Part shown: positions 12,262 through 21,862 of the stretch, in pieces
Position numbering within the stretch: the first letter of the stretch is position 1
Layout: each line of letters starts with the position of its first letter
NCBI RefSeq assembly: GCF_003265705.1
Contig: NW_020312902.1
Location: forward strand, 12,770,393-12,834,392
DNA from: Callorhinus ursinus
Lineage: Eukaryota; Chordata; Mammalia; Carnivora; Otariidae
Direction: 5' to 3'
Length of the DNA: 64,000 nt
The notes under the pieces: generated by a model
Told to the model about the DNA's origin: nothing
What the model saw: the letters and a program-made list of their open reading frames with translations, nothing else
The model's database searches: none
Program-made: the position numbers and the translations under genes

Positions 12262-12799
12262 TGCTAAGTTTCTCCTGCATTCAAGAATATACCAATGCTC
12301 TTTAAATTAAATAACTGCCTCAGATTTGTATTCCCTGGAAACTGTGTTGGTGGTGGGTGGGTCTGTAATAGCCAAGTGTGGAAGGCATCAGAGCTTCCTT
12401 TAGGCAATTGATGCACTTGTGTTAATTCACCACAAAAAGGTGTTCTGCGTGATCTCTCTGTTAGAGAGAGCATCCTTTGGCTCTACCACTTTGTTAGAAC
12501 AATGGTACTATGTGGTCTCCTGGGTATATTTGGAAGCAGATTGGTCTTATTTTTCCCTGTGCTTTCTTACTCTGCAAATAGAAGAAGAAAAGCCCCTTGA
12601 GTTATGGCTAAAACAAAAGCTGTAGAAATCCATCACTAAAGGCAGGAAAGAAGGGATAGACTAAAGAGAGGAGGCTGGGGAAGCTAAAGGCAAATTTCAA
12701 TGTATAGTCCTTATGTTCTAGTGTCTACTCTCTGACCCATATGAAACACAGTACAAATGTGTGTGGATGCCAGAGTTCAAAGCACTCTCTCAGTTGTTT
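12262..12799. other. Unassigned DNA
   Basis: No repeat or gene is recognised between the possible L2-like fragment and the long antisense L2. Confidence 0.4.
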
Positions 12800-14760
12800 T
12801 CATTCATTCATTCTTGCTTTTATTCACCCAACACATATTTTTGAGATTCTATGATCTCTCAGGCACTTGTCTAGGTACTGAGACCACAGCCATGAGTAAA
12901 AGAGTCTCTTACATTCTAAACAAAGGAACTTACATTCTAGGAGGAACACACAGACAGTAAACCTGTCAATATCCAGAGCAACAGATCATTAAGTAAGGTG
13001 AGGAGGAAAAGAAGAATGCATTGTGTACAAATGGTGATAATAGAAATTCTCCTCAATAAGGTAGCATTTTAACAGACTTGAAAGGGGTGAGAGAGTAAGC
13101 TATTCAAGTACCTAGAGAAGAGAAGGTCAGGCAGAAAAAAAGAGGAGTTGCAAAAGCCTTAAGGTGGAAGCCTTGTTAGTGTTTGATGAACACCAAGGGA
13201 GCTGTTGTGGGTGGGCTCAGAACAATACTGTGGTGCTAGAACACAAAGAGCCTTGTAGGCCCTTGTGAGAACATCACCACTTACTCTGAGTCAATTAAGA
13301 ATGAAACACAGGGTTTGAGGTGAGGCACATATGGTGCATTTTGTATTTTCATAGATTTGATCCTGCTAGTGTATTGAGAATAGACTAAAGGTCAATCAAG
13401 GAGGGATCAAGGGAGGCTATTATAATAAACTGAGTGTACAATGATGATAACTTGCACCAGGGTAGTAGGATTAAAGGGGCTAAAAATGAGGATTATGAAT
13501 ATATCCTGAAGGCGGCAATGACAAAATTTGTGAAATTGTGAGGCACAAGTACAAGAGGGTAGTCTAATATGATTCCAAGGCTTTCAGCCCAAGGGGCATG
13601 AGAGATGGGGTTGCCATTTCCCAACACTGCTGCAGGAGCAGGTGGCAGGGCATCTAGAAAGTAATTCTTGAACATGTTAAGTTTGAGGTGCCTTTCAGAC
13701 ATCCAAGTGGTGATATCCAGAAGGCAGCGTACATAAAAGTGTGGAGTTCATGTGATATGTTCATTCAGAGATATGTCTTGGATTTGTCACTGCATAGATG
13801 GTGTAGAATAGTTATGAGAGGGGACGGTTGTACAAAGAGAAGGAATGATGTCTACGGAATGAGCTCTAGGCCATTACCGATATATGGCTGTCAGAGAGGT
13901 GCAGAGAAGCCAATAAAGGAGATGGAGAAGCAACGGCCAATGATAGAAGAGGAGAAATGGGAGGAAGTTGTATCCCAGAAGCCAAGCAGAAAGAGTATTT
14001 TAACAAGGAGCATGATGACAATGTCAAATGTTCCTGCAGATCAGTAAGATGAGGATTGAGAATTGACTACTGAATTTAGGAATATAGAGTTCATTAGATT
14101 TTTTAAAAAGCAGGTTTGGCAAATGTGTACATACTCATAGAAATGGGTTGAATAGAGAACTGGAGGAGGTAAGTTGGGGACAAAAATTATAAATAACTCT
14201 CTCAAGGAGATTTGACATAAAGCAGGTAGAGAAATCCTGGAACGATTGAACTACCTAAACAAGTAAGTGGGAACAAGAAACACACATACACACAAATATC
14301 TCATCTTAAAAAATAAATACATAATAGGTGTGTGAGCTTAGAAAATCCAGTTGAGAGAAAAAAAAAAAAACCTGAAGATGCAAGAGAAGAAGAGAGAGAA
14401 TTCTTGAAGTGGTGTACATAAGGAGGAAACAGGAAATGAGATCTGGATAACAGGAGAGGTGCTGGCCTTTGAGCATGAGGAGCTCACTTATAACCCCAGG
14501 AAGGAAAAGTAAATGTGTGGGTGCTGGTGATGGACTTATGGTCAAGGGATCCTACAGAACTTGTCTTCTAATTGCTCCTGTGTTCTCCAGGAAATAAAGA
14601 TTGAGGTCACCAGCTGAGCTTGAGGATGAGAAAGGAAGTATTGGAGGAGCAAGAGAAGGCATGAATCCTCTGGGAGAATGACAGAGTAAAAGGATTTCCA
14701 GGCAGCACTGAGGGCCCATATGACAGAGTCATGAGTGTGCAATGCGAGTGGTTGCAATAC
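12800..14760 (-). mobile_element. Long L2 LINE remnant, antisense
   Basis: About 2 kb of reverse-oriented L2. Read on the minus strand, the 3' end is at 12800 (reverse of the TGAATGAATGAATG terminus). The complement of the usual UTR text follows (AGCCTTGTAGGCCC at 13249, TTGAGAATAGACTAAAG at 13373). Next comes the end of the reverse transcriptase: the minus-strand frame at 13493-13702 includes HLKLNMFKN and ESLGIILDYPL, equivalent to the conserved LGVILD motif of L2/CR1 enzymes. The match runs on through GCAGCACTGAGGGCCCA at 14702. Many stops and indels show great age. L2 copies this long are uncommon. Confidence 0.8.
13493..13702 (-). pseudogene. L2 reverse transcriptase C-terminal remnant
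   Basis: Seventy residues remain open by chance in the decayed L2. The piece corresponds to the region after the polymerase palm, with the LNM..F and SLGIILD segments recognisable. The catalytic region is not open. The opposite-strand frame at 13688-14047 is a shadow of the same repeat. Confidence 0.7.
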
Positions 14761-14774
14761 TGGGTAATCCTGTG

Positions 14775-14890
14775 TCAGTTCTCCCTTATCATCCCCATCT
14801 TGCAGATGAAATACATCTTATGAGTTGATATAAGTTGCTAAAGGGCATATAATTGGCAACAGAGATACCCCAGGTCCTAGTTCACTGTCC
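14775..14890 (-). repeat. MIR SINE fragment, antisense
   Basis: TCATCCCCATCTTGCAGATG at 14788 and AAGTTGCTAAAGGGCATATA at 14831 match the reversed MIR core (ATCCCCATTTTACAGATG and the following TTGCCCAAGGTCAC region). Confidence 0.55.
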
Positions 14891-15574
14891 ATTGCCTATA
14901 TGCTGTTTTGTTTTGTCCTCAGTTTTGCACATGTTGGTTTTATTTCCCTAAGCAGACTTGAAACCCTTCTGGGATGGTAGTGTGTCTCCAATACCACTGA
15001 GGCTTTTATAGGACCTCACACTGTAAATGGCATAAAATGTGTAGTTCTATCATTTATGTCTTTAGCAAGTTTTTATTTTCAGGTTAAAAAAACTATGGCA
15101 GATAGGAAGCCTTACTGGAGCCTAGTCCCTTAGAGAATGCTATAAAGTGACTATTCCTTAATTATGGAAAAAATCAATCTAGGAAAAGGACAATCAATAT
15201 ATGTAAAAATTAGCATGAGTGATCACCCCTCTTCATTTCTAAGAGTCTGTATTAAAGAGGAAGGAGACTCCAGGTGATACCTCTCTTTGTTTTAGACAGA
15301 AATAGCAATGGAGTATTATTTTAGTAAACTCAGACATAAAATATGATGGCTGGACTTTTTAATTCCCTCATAGGGAAATAGGTACAAAGGTTTCAGAGAT
15401 GTTGTTTACTGTCATCGATAGCAAATCACATTGGTGCCTATGTGCTTGGTTCTCAGTGCAGTATTTTTTTTTCCTATAACATCAAAGAAATGTACTAGAA
15501 ACTAAAGATTTTCTCCCTCTGCCCCTATAGGTAAGCCAGACTGCTTAGCTCTCTCCTTCGCAGGCTTGAGCTTG
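14891..15574. other. Unassigned DNA
   Basis: Nothing recognisable as a gene or repeat. Confidence 0.45.
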
Positions 15575-15805
15575 AAGGAGTGGATAGACTCTTAACTATA
15601 GAGAACAAACTGGTGGTTACCAGAGGGGAGGTGGTGGAGGGATGGGTGAAATATAAGTGATAGAGATTAAGGAGGACACTTGTCACAATGATCACTGGCT
15701 GGTGTATGGAATTGTTGAATCACTATATTGTACACCTGAAACTAATATAGCACTGTATGTTAGCTATACTGGAATTAAAATAAAAATTTAAAAAAAGAGA
15801 ATACA
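15575..15805 (+). mobile_element. L1 LINE 3' end, sense
   Basis: A 5'-truncated L1 consisting of 3' UTR only: GGTGGTTACCAGAGGGGAGG at 15612, then TTGTTGAATCACTATATTGT and a final ATTAAAATAAAAATTTAAAA. It is the same 3'-end type as the antisense copy at 33462-33775. An AT-rich terminus makes the target duplication unclear. Confidence 0.8.
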
Positions 15806-16184
15806 TTTCTGAACTCTCTAACTTGGCACACTGACTCTTAACAATGAACTCTAAAGCAGTTATTCCTGATAGATGGTCTTTCAGGGTCCTTTGCATTATA
15901 TATGTGATAGACCCTACAATAATAATATAAATATTAATGGAAAAATAAGAGCTTTAGCTTTTGTTTCCATTGTGAATAAATAATTTACTCATGAGATTGA
16001 AGGAAAACCAGACACAACCTCATTGGTGTCTCAAAAGAAAGTCGAATAAGTCTTTCTATTCAATATGGGTTTATTTTGAAGTTGATCAAAAACATATAAA
16101 AAAACACATCTAATTCAAGTTACTGTGCTAAAAAAGGGAACATATAACAATGAATTTCCAAATATTCCAGTGTTTAAAAATGCT
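15806..16184. other. Unassigned DNA
   Basis: AT-rich DNA without a recognised feature. Confidence 0.45.
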
Positions 16185-16312
16185 GGTTTTGGAAGGAGAC
16201 TTGATGTCGAGTCTCTCTGCCACCTACTCATCCCATGATCCAGCACAATGTAGTTTACTTTTCTGAGCCAAGCTTCATAATCTGTGAAATAAAGATAATG
16301 ACATTGGGCTCT
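16185..16312 (+). repeat. MIR SINE fragment, sense
   Basis: CTGCCACCTACTCATC at 16219 and TCATAATCTGTGAAATAAAG at 16275 correspond to the MIR text running from the GCCACTTACTAG region to the CTCATCTGTAAAATG region. Confidence 0.5.
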
Positions 16313-16749
16313 AGTTTCTGGTCTAGCATGTAAGAAGCCTAGAAGTCTTCATTTTGTCCTAACAATAAGTAAAAGGTTGAACAAATGGAAAAATAATCAA
16401 TAACTCTTCTTAGATATGGCAAAGAGGAGAGGTCACAGGGCAAACCACAGAACCCCAAATTGGAAAGACACACAGGCAGATACAGAGATTTACAATTTAT
16501 CAAAGCAGAAACCTCTTGGGGAACCAGTACAGGAGCAGGAAAACCTGAAATATAATTAACAAATTGCTGGAAGCTTAGCGTGAATAAACTTGAGAGATAA
16601 AAATTTCAGGGGACCCTTTCATGGGGGGTCTCTTGCAATTTGGGGAGTTTTACCTCCAGGAGACTTACAAGGTTTTTGCAGTGAATAACAAAGAAAAATC
16701 ACCTCATGTTTCCAGAAGGGAGAGGGGGAAAAGGAACAATTTTGAAATA

Positions 16750-16977
16750 TACAACATTCTGTTCTTTTTTTTTTTTTAAGATTTTATTTATTTGACAGAG
16801 AGAGAGATAGCAAGAGCAGGAACACAAGCAGGGGGAGTGGGAGAGAGAGAAGCAGTCTTCCTGCCGAGCAGAGAGCCCGATGCGGGACTTGATCCCAGGA
16901 CCCTGGGATCATGACCAGAGCCGAAGGCAGATGCTTAACGACTGAGCCACCCAGGCACCCTACAACATTCTGTTCTT
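16750..16977 (-). mobile_element. Carnivore SINE, antisense, in L1M 5' UTR
   Basis: The SINE body is 16767-16960, from T-rich tail to GCCACCCAGGCACCC. The perfect 17-bp duplication TACAACATTCTGTTCTT lies at 16750-16766 and 16961-16977. Confidence 0.96.
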
Positions 16978-17133
16978 AACAAGGCCTGTTTCCAGCAAAA
17001 ACAGTTTTACCAGAGCCTCACCTACTGCAGTTTATCAGAGCCTAAACTACTTGGAGAAAGGAAATACCTAACTCCAGCTCCCTCCAGCCATTATGTCCAC
17101 CTAAGGGTTGGTGGTGGGGTAGGGAGAGAGGCA

Positions 17134-17388
17134 ATGAGAAGCAGAGAGGAAGTTCACAGTCCAGGGGCACAGGTTTACCAAAAGACTGATACCGTGTCAA
17201 AGGACCAAAGAAGTCTTCCTCCCCCCCCATCTTATCACTACATTACTAAAGGCCTATTTAGTTCAGTTCCTTTTACCGAGCACATCATGTCCACCTTTCA
17301 ACAAAAAATTACAAGGCATGCTAAAAGATTTAAAACAAAAAGAAAAACACAGCTTGAAGAGATTGAACAAGCATCAGAGCCAGAATGA
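17134..17388 (+). pseudogene. L1M ORF1 start remnant
   Basis: An 84-residue open frame. Its last 34 residues (from MSTFQQK at 17287) match the beginning of the L1M ORF1 protein, an RNA-binding chaperone of the retrotransposon particle. The first part is 5' UTR read in frame. It ends at a stop at 17388, and later ORF1 text (17400-17610) is out of frame. No coiled coil or RNA-recognition motif survives. Confidence 0.65.
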
Positions 17389-17624
17389 GATGGCAGGAAT
17401 GTTGGAATTATTAGACCAGAATTTTTTTTAAAACTATGATTAATATGCTAAGGGATTTAATGGAATAAGTGGAAAATGTGAAAGAACAGATGGATAATGT
17501 GAGCAGAGAGATGAAAAGTCTATGAAATAATCAAAAAGAAATGCTGGAGATCAAAAACACTAATAGAAATGAAGAATGCCTTTGATGGGCTCATTAGTGG
17601 CTGGACATGGCTTTTTCTCAAAAA

Positions 17625-19281
17625 AGAAAATAAAACAAAAACAGTTCTTTGAAAAGATCTATAAAATCAATAAGCCTCTAGCTAGGCTGTGAAAAAGAGA
17701 GAGAACACAATTTACTAATATCAGAAATGAAAGAAGGAATTACTACAGATCCCATGGACATTAAAAGGATAATAAAGGGATATTATGAAAAACTCTATGC
17801 CTAAAAAATTAATAATCTAGATAAAATGGGCCAATTCTTTGAAAGACACATCTTTCAGCACTCACACACAAAAACAGCCAATCTGAATAGATCTATACCT
17901 TTTAAAGTAATTGAATAAATAATAATCTTCCAAAACAGAGAACACCAGTGCTGGATAGGTTCACTGGTGAGGTTTATGAAAGATTTAAGGAAAAAATTAT
18001 GTCAAATCTCTACAACCTCTTTCAGAAGATAAAACTGGAGGGAATGCTTCCCAACTCCTATGAGGCCAACATCACCCTAATCAAAGACATTACAAGAAAG
18101 AAAACTACAGATAAATATTTCACATGAACATAAATACAAAAATCCTCATCAGAATATTAGCAAATTAAATACAACAGTGTATTAAAAAACATGTACAGTG
18201 ACCAAGTGTAATGTATCCCAAATGTACAAGGTTGGTTCAACATTCAAAAATGAATTAATGTAATCCATCACATCAAAAGCCTAAAAAAGAAAAATGACAT
18301 TGTCACTTAAATAGCTGCAGAAAGAGCATTTGACAAAATCCAACACCTATTCATGATAAAAAACTGTCAGCAAATTAGGAATAGAGAGAAACTTCCTCAA
18401 CTTAGTAAGGAATACTTACAAACCTACAGGTAATATCACACTTAATGGTAAGAAACTAGAAGCTTTCTGGCAAAGACTGGGAACAAAGCAAGGACATCGT
18501 TTCTCACCACTGCTTTTCAACATTGTACTAGAGATCATAGCTAATACAATAAGACAAGACAAGACAAGACAAGACAAGGTAAGACAAGACAAGACAAGAC
18601 AAGACAAGACAAGACAAGACAAGACAAGACAAGANNNNNNNNNNGACAAGACAAGACAAGACAAGACAAGACAAGACAAGACAAGACAAGAAAAGGTATA
18701 CCAGTTAGGAAGAAAGAAAACTGATTTTGTTTGCAAATGATATAATCATCTGTGTGGAAAATCTGAAAGAATTGAAAAAATAAAAACTCTTAGAACTAGT
18801 AAGTGATTAATAGCAACTTTTCAAACTACAATGTTAATATACAAAAGTCAATTACTTTCCTATTTACTAGCAATGAAAAAGTGTTATTTAAAATCCAAAA
18901 CACAAGACCATTTTTATTAGCACTCCCCAAAATAAAATGCCTTCGTATAAATCCAGCAAAATATGTATAAGATCTACATGAAGAATACTACAAAACTCTG
19001 AGGAAAGATATCAAAGAAGAACTAAATAAATGGAGAGACATTTCATGTACATGGATAGGAAGATTCAATATTGTCAAGATATCAATTCTTTACAATTTGA
19101 CCTATAGATTCAATGCAATTTCCATCAAAATCTGAGTAAGTTATTTTGTGGATACTGAAGAATTGATTCTAAAGTTTATTTGGAAAAGAAAAAGAAACAG
19201 AATAGCCAGATCAATACTGAATGAGAACAGAGTTGAAAAACCAACACTACCCAAACTCAAGACTTAGTATAAGACTACAAG
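17625..19281 (+). pseudogene. L1M ORF2 remnant, 5' portion
   Basis: The remnant of the reverse-transcriptase polyprotein starts in the region before the RT domain and runs to the junction with the young L1. Recognisable text includes QFFERHIFQ-like sequence near 17835, the ITLIKD-like stretch near 18075, the AERAFDKIQHLF-like stretch near 18320, and the palm motif near 18727. Stops occur in every frame. The endonuclease is missing. Confidence 0.75.
18550..18696 (+). repeat. (GACAA)n pentanucleotide array with assembly gap
   Basis: Near-perfect AAGAC/ACAAG repeats run from about 18550 to 18692, with one GGT variant near 18589. Ten Ns at 18635-18644 mark a gap, so the true array length is unknown. 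The array sits inside L1M ORF2, just after the text for VLEIIANTI, and probably grew from a short AAGACA run there. Read on the minus strand it gives a meaningless repeating SCLVL frame. Confidence 0.97.
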
Positions 19282-19291
19282 AATGAAGATA

Positions 19292-20889
19292 CTGGGGGCG
19301 GAGCAAGATGGCAGAGGAGTAGGAGACCTGGATTTCATATGGTCTCAAGAATTCAGCTGGATAGGGATCAAACCCTTCTGAACACCTACGAACTCAACAG
19401 CAGATCGAAGAAAAGAATAGCAACAACTCTCTGAACAGGAAAGCGACCACTTTCTGGAAGGTACGACATGTGGAGAAGTGAATCCGAGGCGATATTCGGG
19501 AGGCTAGATGGCAGGGGAGGGAGCCTCCATCAGCCGCTTCTGGCAAGTGATAGAGCCGCGGAGCACAAAATCAGAACTTTTAGAAGTCGGCTCCGCTGAG
19601 GGACATCGCTCCAGTGGCTAAGCGGGGGGTGGAACCCTTGCAGGACAGTGTGGTCTCAGGACCCTCGGGGTCACAGAAAGACTGGGGGTGCCTGAGTGCA
19701 GCAGAGCTCCCGGGTATCAGAGCAGGGAAGCCGGCTGCAGAGATGGAGCCAAGGCGCAGGCTCTCAGCTCGGGGTTGCCATAAACTGTGATTGGCGACAG
19801 AATCGGGCCACTGCTCCTCCAGCAGGGACCCAACAAGGGGAAAATCAGGAAGACTCCCCTTCCTCCCCCAAGAGGAGCGGCGTGGGAGTGCACCACAGGG
19901 ATCTGCTGGGTTTGGAGATCCACACAGTGTTGGGTGCCAGAGATAGTCACAGGCCGGGTGAGCATGGAGTGCTGCCAGAGACTGGGGAGATGGGAGTGAC
20001 TGACTGGCCCCTCCCCCAGAAGATCAGCATGAACAGCCGGCCAAGACCAAATTTACCGATCAATGAGAACGGCAGAACTCTAGCACTAGGGGAATACTGC
20101 ACATAGAATTCATGGCTTTTTTACCAAGATTCATTAGTCTTTCAAAGTTAATTTTTTTAACTGTTTTTTTTTCTTTTTCCCTTTATCAACCAACATATTA
20201 CCAATCCTTTTTAAAAAATATTTTTATTTTACAGTTTTAGTCATATTTTATTTTTCGTTTTTAGTCATATTCTATCCCTGCATAGCTGTCACCCTTATTT
20301 TTGGCATATATATGTAAGTTGTTCTCACTTTAAAATTTTGAGATACAGTTTCTTCTAACATATCAAATATACCCTAAACCTCTAGTGTATGGCTTTGTTC
20401 TAGTTTCTTGCCTGATCACATTCTTTACCCTTTTTTTTCCTCTTTCTTTCCTTTTTTTTTAATCCTCTTCTTTCTTTTTTCAAACATCTTCTTATCAATT
20501 ACTTTTTAAAAATTTTTTATAATATTCAACTTTACAGTCATATTCGATCCGTTCATCATCTAAACCCTTATTTTGTACATATATAATTCTTTCTTTCATT
20601 AAAATTTTAGGAGGCACTTTCTTCTAACAGACCAAAATACACCCAAAATCTAGTGTGTGGCACTGATCTATGCACCAGCCTGATCATATTTGATCATATT
20701 CTGTTTTCTTTCTGTTGTGTTTTTGTTTGTTTTTATCTTTTTCTTTTTTTTCTCTTTCTTTTTTCTTTCCTTCCCTTTCTTTTCCCCTGATTTCAGGTCT
20801 TTTATGATTTGATTAGAGTATATTTTCTAGGGACGTTGTTAACCTATTAGCATTTTGTTCTCTCATTCATCTATTCTCCTCTGGACAAA
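19292..20889 (+). promoter_or_regulatory. L1 5' UTR with internal promoter
   Basis: In LINE-1 elements the 5' UTR carries an RNA polymerase II promoter that starts transcription at base 1 of the element. Here the first 830 bases are GC-richer with several CpGs. The second half (about 20110-20870) is a pyrimidine-rich spacer containing a roughly 400-base imperfect repeat: the text after 20240 (tcatattctatccctgcat) recurs after 20535 in altered form. The plus-strand frame at 19696-20106 (136 codons) is discussed among the findings. Present activity is unknown. Confidence 0.8.
19304..19312 (+). promoter_or_regulatory. YY1-type site at L1 5' end
   Basis: CAAGATGGC lies 13 bases inside the element. 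In human L1 a YY1 site of the same core at nearly the same place fixes the transcription start. The match here is by sequence and position. Binding is inferred. Confidence 0.6.
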
Positions 20890-21781
20890 ATGACAGGATG
20901 AAAAAAATCACCTCAACAAAAAGAACAAGAGGTAGTATAGTCTGCCAGAAACCTACTCAATACGGATATTAGTACGATGTCGGAACTAGAGTTCAGAATC
21001 ATGATTTTAAAGATATTAGCTGGGCTTGAAAAAAGCATGGAAATTATTAGAGAAACCCTTTCTGGAGAAATAAAAGAACTAAAATCTAACCAAGTCAAAA
21101 CCAAAAAGGCTATTAATGAGGTAAAATAAAAAATGAGGGCACTAACTGCTAGGATAAATGAGGGAGAAGAGAGAATCAGTGATATAGAAGACCAAATGAT
21201 GGAAAATAAAGAAGCTGAGAAAAAGAGAGATAAACAACTACAGGATCACGAGGGCGGAAATCGAGAGATAAGCAATACGATAAGACGAAACAACATTAGA
21301 ATAATTGGGATCCCAGAAGAAGAAGAGGGAGAGGGGAAGAAGGTATATTGGAGCAAAATATAACAGAGAACTTCCCTAATGTGGGGAAGGAAACAGGCAT
21401 CAAAATCCAGGAGACACAGAGAACCCCTCTCAAAATCAATAAAAATAGATCAACACCCCGAAAACTAAGTGTAAAACTTACAAGTCTCAGAGACAAGGAG
21501 AAAATCCTGAAGCAGTTCAGGAGAAGAGGTATGTAACCTATAATGGTAGAAACAGTAGATTGGCAACAGACCTATCCACAGAGACCTGGCAGGCCAGAAA
21601 GGACTGGCATGATATATTCAGAGCACTAAATGAGAAAAATATGCAGCCAAGAATACTATATCCAGCTAGACTGTCATTGAAAATAGAAGGAGAGATAAAA
21701 AGCTTCCAGGACAAACAAAAACTAAAGGAATTTGCAAACACGAAACCAGCCCTCCAAGAAATCTTGAAAGGGGTCCTCTAA
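20890..21781 (+). pseudogene. L1 ORF1 protein pseudogene
   Basis: Encodes the remains of ORF1p, the trimeric RNA-binding protein that coats L1 RNA. The ATG at 20890 is followed by stops at 20899 (TGA), 20938 (TAG) and 21127 (TAA). The coiled-coil part lies before about 21250. The RNA-recognition part begins RRNNIRIIGIPEEEE near 21287, a frameshift falls near 21345-21360, and the next piece runs to a stop at 21536 (NFPNVGKETGIK, KNRSTPRKL). A second frameshift precedes the C-terminal domain at 21560-21781 (ADLSTETWQARK at its start, ALQEILKGVL at its end). It is about 297 codons long, typical for the family, but it cannot make a full protein. Confidence 0.95.
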
Positions 21782-21862
21782 GCAAAGAGAGAGCCTAAAA
21801 GCAGCATAGACCAGAAAGGAATACAGACAATATACGGTAACAGTCACCTTACAAGCAATACA

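Larger units (their letters stand above)
16328..19281 (+). mobile_element. Old L1M LINE, first segment
   Basis: The 5' part of an old LINE-1 that continues at 26182. It holds a 5' UTR (about 16328-17280, starting near TGTAAGAAGCCTAGAAG), the start of ORF1 (MSTFQQKITRHAKRF at 17287), and the middle of ORF2 (from about 17625). ORF1 text stops near 17615 and ORF2 resumes well inside its coding part, so the end of ORF1 and the endonuclease domain are deleted. RT-domain traces include GTKQGH near 18485 and LFANDI near 18727, where the usual FADD is changed. Interruptions are the SINE at 16767 and a (GACAA)n array. A young L1 then splits it. Confidence 0.85.

Noticed and set aside
18416..18736. 106-codon minus-strand frame with repeated SCLVL units
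   Set aside because: It is the translation of the (GACAA)n microsatellite and its N gap, not a repeat protein.
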